From Entamoeba invadens IP1 (lineage: Eukaryota > Evosea > Mastigamoebida > Endamoebidae): a stretch of 64,000 bases of DNA. The position numbers and the translations under genes are program-made. The DNA lies in the NCBI RefSeq assembly GCF_000330505.1, contig NW_004191916.1:70477-134476 (forward strand). The letters are read 5' to 3'. Every line of letters begins with the position of its first letter. Position 1 is the first letter of the stretch. This document shows positions 62,348 to 64,000 of this stretch, one piece after another. The notes under the pieces are model-generated. The model ran no database searches, was not told the DNA's origin, and saw only the letters and a list, made by a program, of their open reading frames with translations.

Positions 62348-64000
62348 TTATTCCATGCTTTGTTCCAAATAAGAATCAAGATTTTCATCTTTTGTAAAAG
62401 TGTGAATAAATGCCATGTAACATAGAGTTGTGGGTGATATTTTGTTTCTTCTGTTACGCAGATAATTACCAGCCAATGAAAACAACCTCTCAGAAGGAGT
62501 ACTTGAACACAAAATAGTAGAGTATTTAATGGCGATACGAGACAAATCACTCCATTCTTTTTTGTGATTAATCCAAAAGCCGGTAAAGGGTTCTTTGTAA
62601 TCATGAGTCAGAGCAGTTCTTTCGTAAGAAGATAATTGACCTTCAAGTCCAGTCTCATATTCATTAACATAAGTTGAATATTGGCTAAAACGATCAGTTG
62701 GATGCGAGGCAATAACAGTTTCAGACGTGTCAGAAATGGTTGGTTGTTGAGTTGTTTCTACTGTCATATTTTCTTCGAATTTTTTGGTAATGAACTCTTT
62801 GGCTATCATTTTATCTTCCGGTTGAAACATTCGGTACTTTATTGCTGGGTTCAAATAGGTTGCAACCAGTATATTTGAGTCCTTTCTAATATCATACGTT
62901 CCCTTTTCAAAATACCTTGACACTGATTTGATGAGATTTTCTACGAACAGTCTTGACACTTTGTTGACTTTTATCATTGGTTTTAACTTTTCCACAATGA
63001 TGTGTTCACGATCTTGTTCTGTCAGAGTCATTAATTTATCTGACGACAAAATTTCTTTATCAAGTTTAAATACTTTAATGGATTCTTGAGATACATCAGG
63101 GTCTCTACTAATACTTTGATCAAGACGGTTCAACTCTCCTTTTAATGTTACTATTTCTCCAAAAACATATGACAGACTAGGTCCACTTTCAGACGAAAGT
63201 TCGTTACTTGAGATTTTCATCGTCTGGGTTGCTGTTGCAACATTTTTTTTAGTATTCTGATGTCAGTATCAGTCAATGTATGCAATTCAATAAATATAGA
63301 CTTTTCTTTGGAGTCCTTGTAAATTTCTGAATATTTTTTAATGGCCTGATTGATGTTTGATGTTTGATAAATAATACTGTTAATCATATCCAATTTGGAA
63401 AACCACCTCACATCAATATCACTTCTTAAACACTTTGCTTCATTCATACCGTTATCATCTTTACAAGGAAGAGTTATCTGTGAACAACGTTTCACTTTCT
63501 TCACTATTCTCTTGGTCTTTTTGAGAACTTCTGCTACTTCTGGAGTTTCTGAAATACCTTTCTTGAGAGCCAAATCCAGTCTATGACACGAGCACCCAAT
63601 AGAAACATGCCCCGATAACTTGACACCTTTAACGACATTGGATGCATTGTCTGTTATAATTGGAAAGTCTCCATATTTACCAAGATTCCAATTATCAACA
63701 ACATGATTAATAAAATCTGAAATGTTATCAGCATTATGAGAATCCGAAAATTCAGACAATTCCAGAACTCTTGACTTCATCTGAGAATTGTATAAATAGT
63801 GTAAGGTAAAACTAAAGAATTCAAGACCTTGTGGAGATTTCCATCCGTCCATTGTACCACAAATGCCGCTTTGTGATTCGCCTATTTCTTGTGACAATTT
63901 TGTTTTTCAATTTAATATAGGTATCTTTCAACCTCGTTGATAATGTCTGATGAGATGGCGGGTTGTAAGTTTTATCAAAGAGAATTAAAAGTTTGACGAA
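62348..64000 (-). pseudogene. hAT-family transposase, frameshifted and cut by the window end
   Basis: Reading leftwards from 64000, a hAT N-terminal core (FDKTYNPPSHQTLSTRL) shifts frame near 63890. It continues through GTMDGWKSPQG and ITDNASNVVKGV, the regions of the first and second catalytic aspartates, plus a CSCHRLDLAL segment. The frame shifts again at 63217-63220, and ends with the hATC dimerisation domain (CSSTPSERLFSLAGN, with NRRNKISPTTL) before the stop at 62348. The BED finger and the far inverted repeat would lie beyond 64000. At least two frameshifts make it nonfunctional as read. Confidence 0.88.

Noticed and set aside
1..64000. tRNA, rRNA and operon structures
   Set aside because: I did not see tRNA B-box-like strings within a plausible cloverleaf, nor rRNA-like sequence. 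Neighbouring same-strand genes have their own promoters and spacers, as in eukaryotes. A covariance-model search would be decisive.

Overview
The window is a nuclear segment of an amoebozoan genome, most likely an Entamoeba species. The evidence is very A+T-rich spacers, compact genes with ATG starts, short introns that open with GTTTGT, GAACT boxes just upstream of start codons (the Entamoeba GAAC core promoter element), a TMK-type transmembrane kinase and BspA-like leucine-rich repeats. The abundance of DDE DNA transposons (pogo-like, Tc1/mariner-like, hAT) and the long spacers fit E. invadens or E. moshkovskii better than E. histolytica. The species is an inference.

Layout. Bases 143-3186 are a complete pogo-like transposon with an intact transposase. 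Bases 3310-21339 carry, on the + strand, an unknown protein, a secreted BspA/Cys-rich protein, three further unknowns (one rebuilt here from three exons), a very large DOCK-family Rho exchange factor and an amino-acid permease. A TMK kinase (21503-24718, minus) and ribulose-phosphate epimerase (26616-27266, minus) follow. A DH-PH RhoGEF and an IPT protein, both with FYVE-like zinc fingers, lie at 28877-34216. Housekeeping genes come next: ribosomal proteins eS4 and uL16, the ribosome-biogenesis factor RRS1, and an HMG-box protein. Bases 39358-54840 hold a six-SH3 scaffold, the second copy of the 7929 gene, a von Willebrand A protein, a RasGEF, a calcineurin-like phosphatase rebuilt from three exons, Arp3, and a START-like/F-box/WD40 protein rebuilt from two exons. 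Bases 54841-64000 are a repeat zone: a dead mariner-like element with 275-bp inverted repeats, a cluster of TTCCCGAAC-type motifs, a MITE-like element and a broken hAT transposase.

Function. Several genes fall on one theme, small-GTPase control of actin and membranes: DOCK GEF, DH-PH GEF, RasGEF, SH3 scaffold, Arp3 and possibly the TMK kinase. They are not an operon. Co-location may be chance.

Unusual structure. The main items are a near-identical inverted gene duplication 34 kb apart, 17 exact tandem copies of a decamer, perfect palindromes or hairpins just beyond many stop codons, the TTCCCGAAC cluster with an exact 22-bp repeat, and an in-frame TGA near the 5' end of the DOCK gene. I did not see CRISPR, rRNA or tRNA genes, and I cannot point to one demonstrably new biological system.
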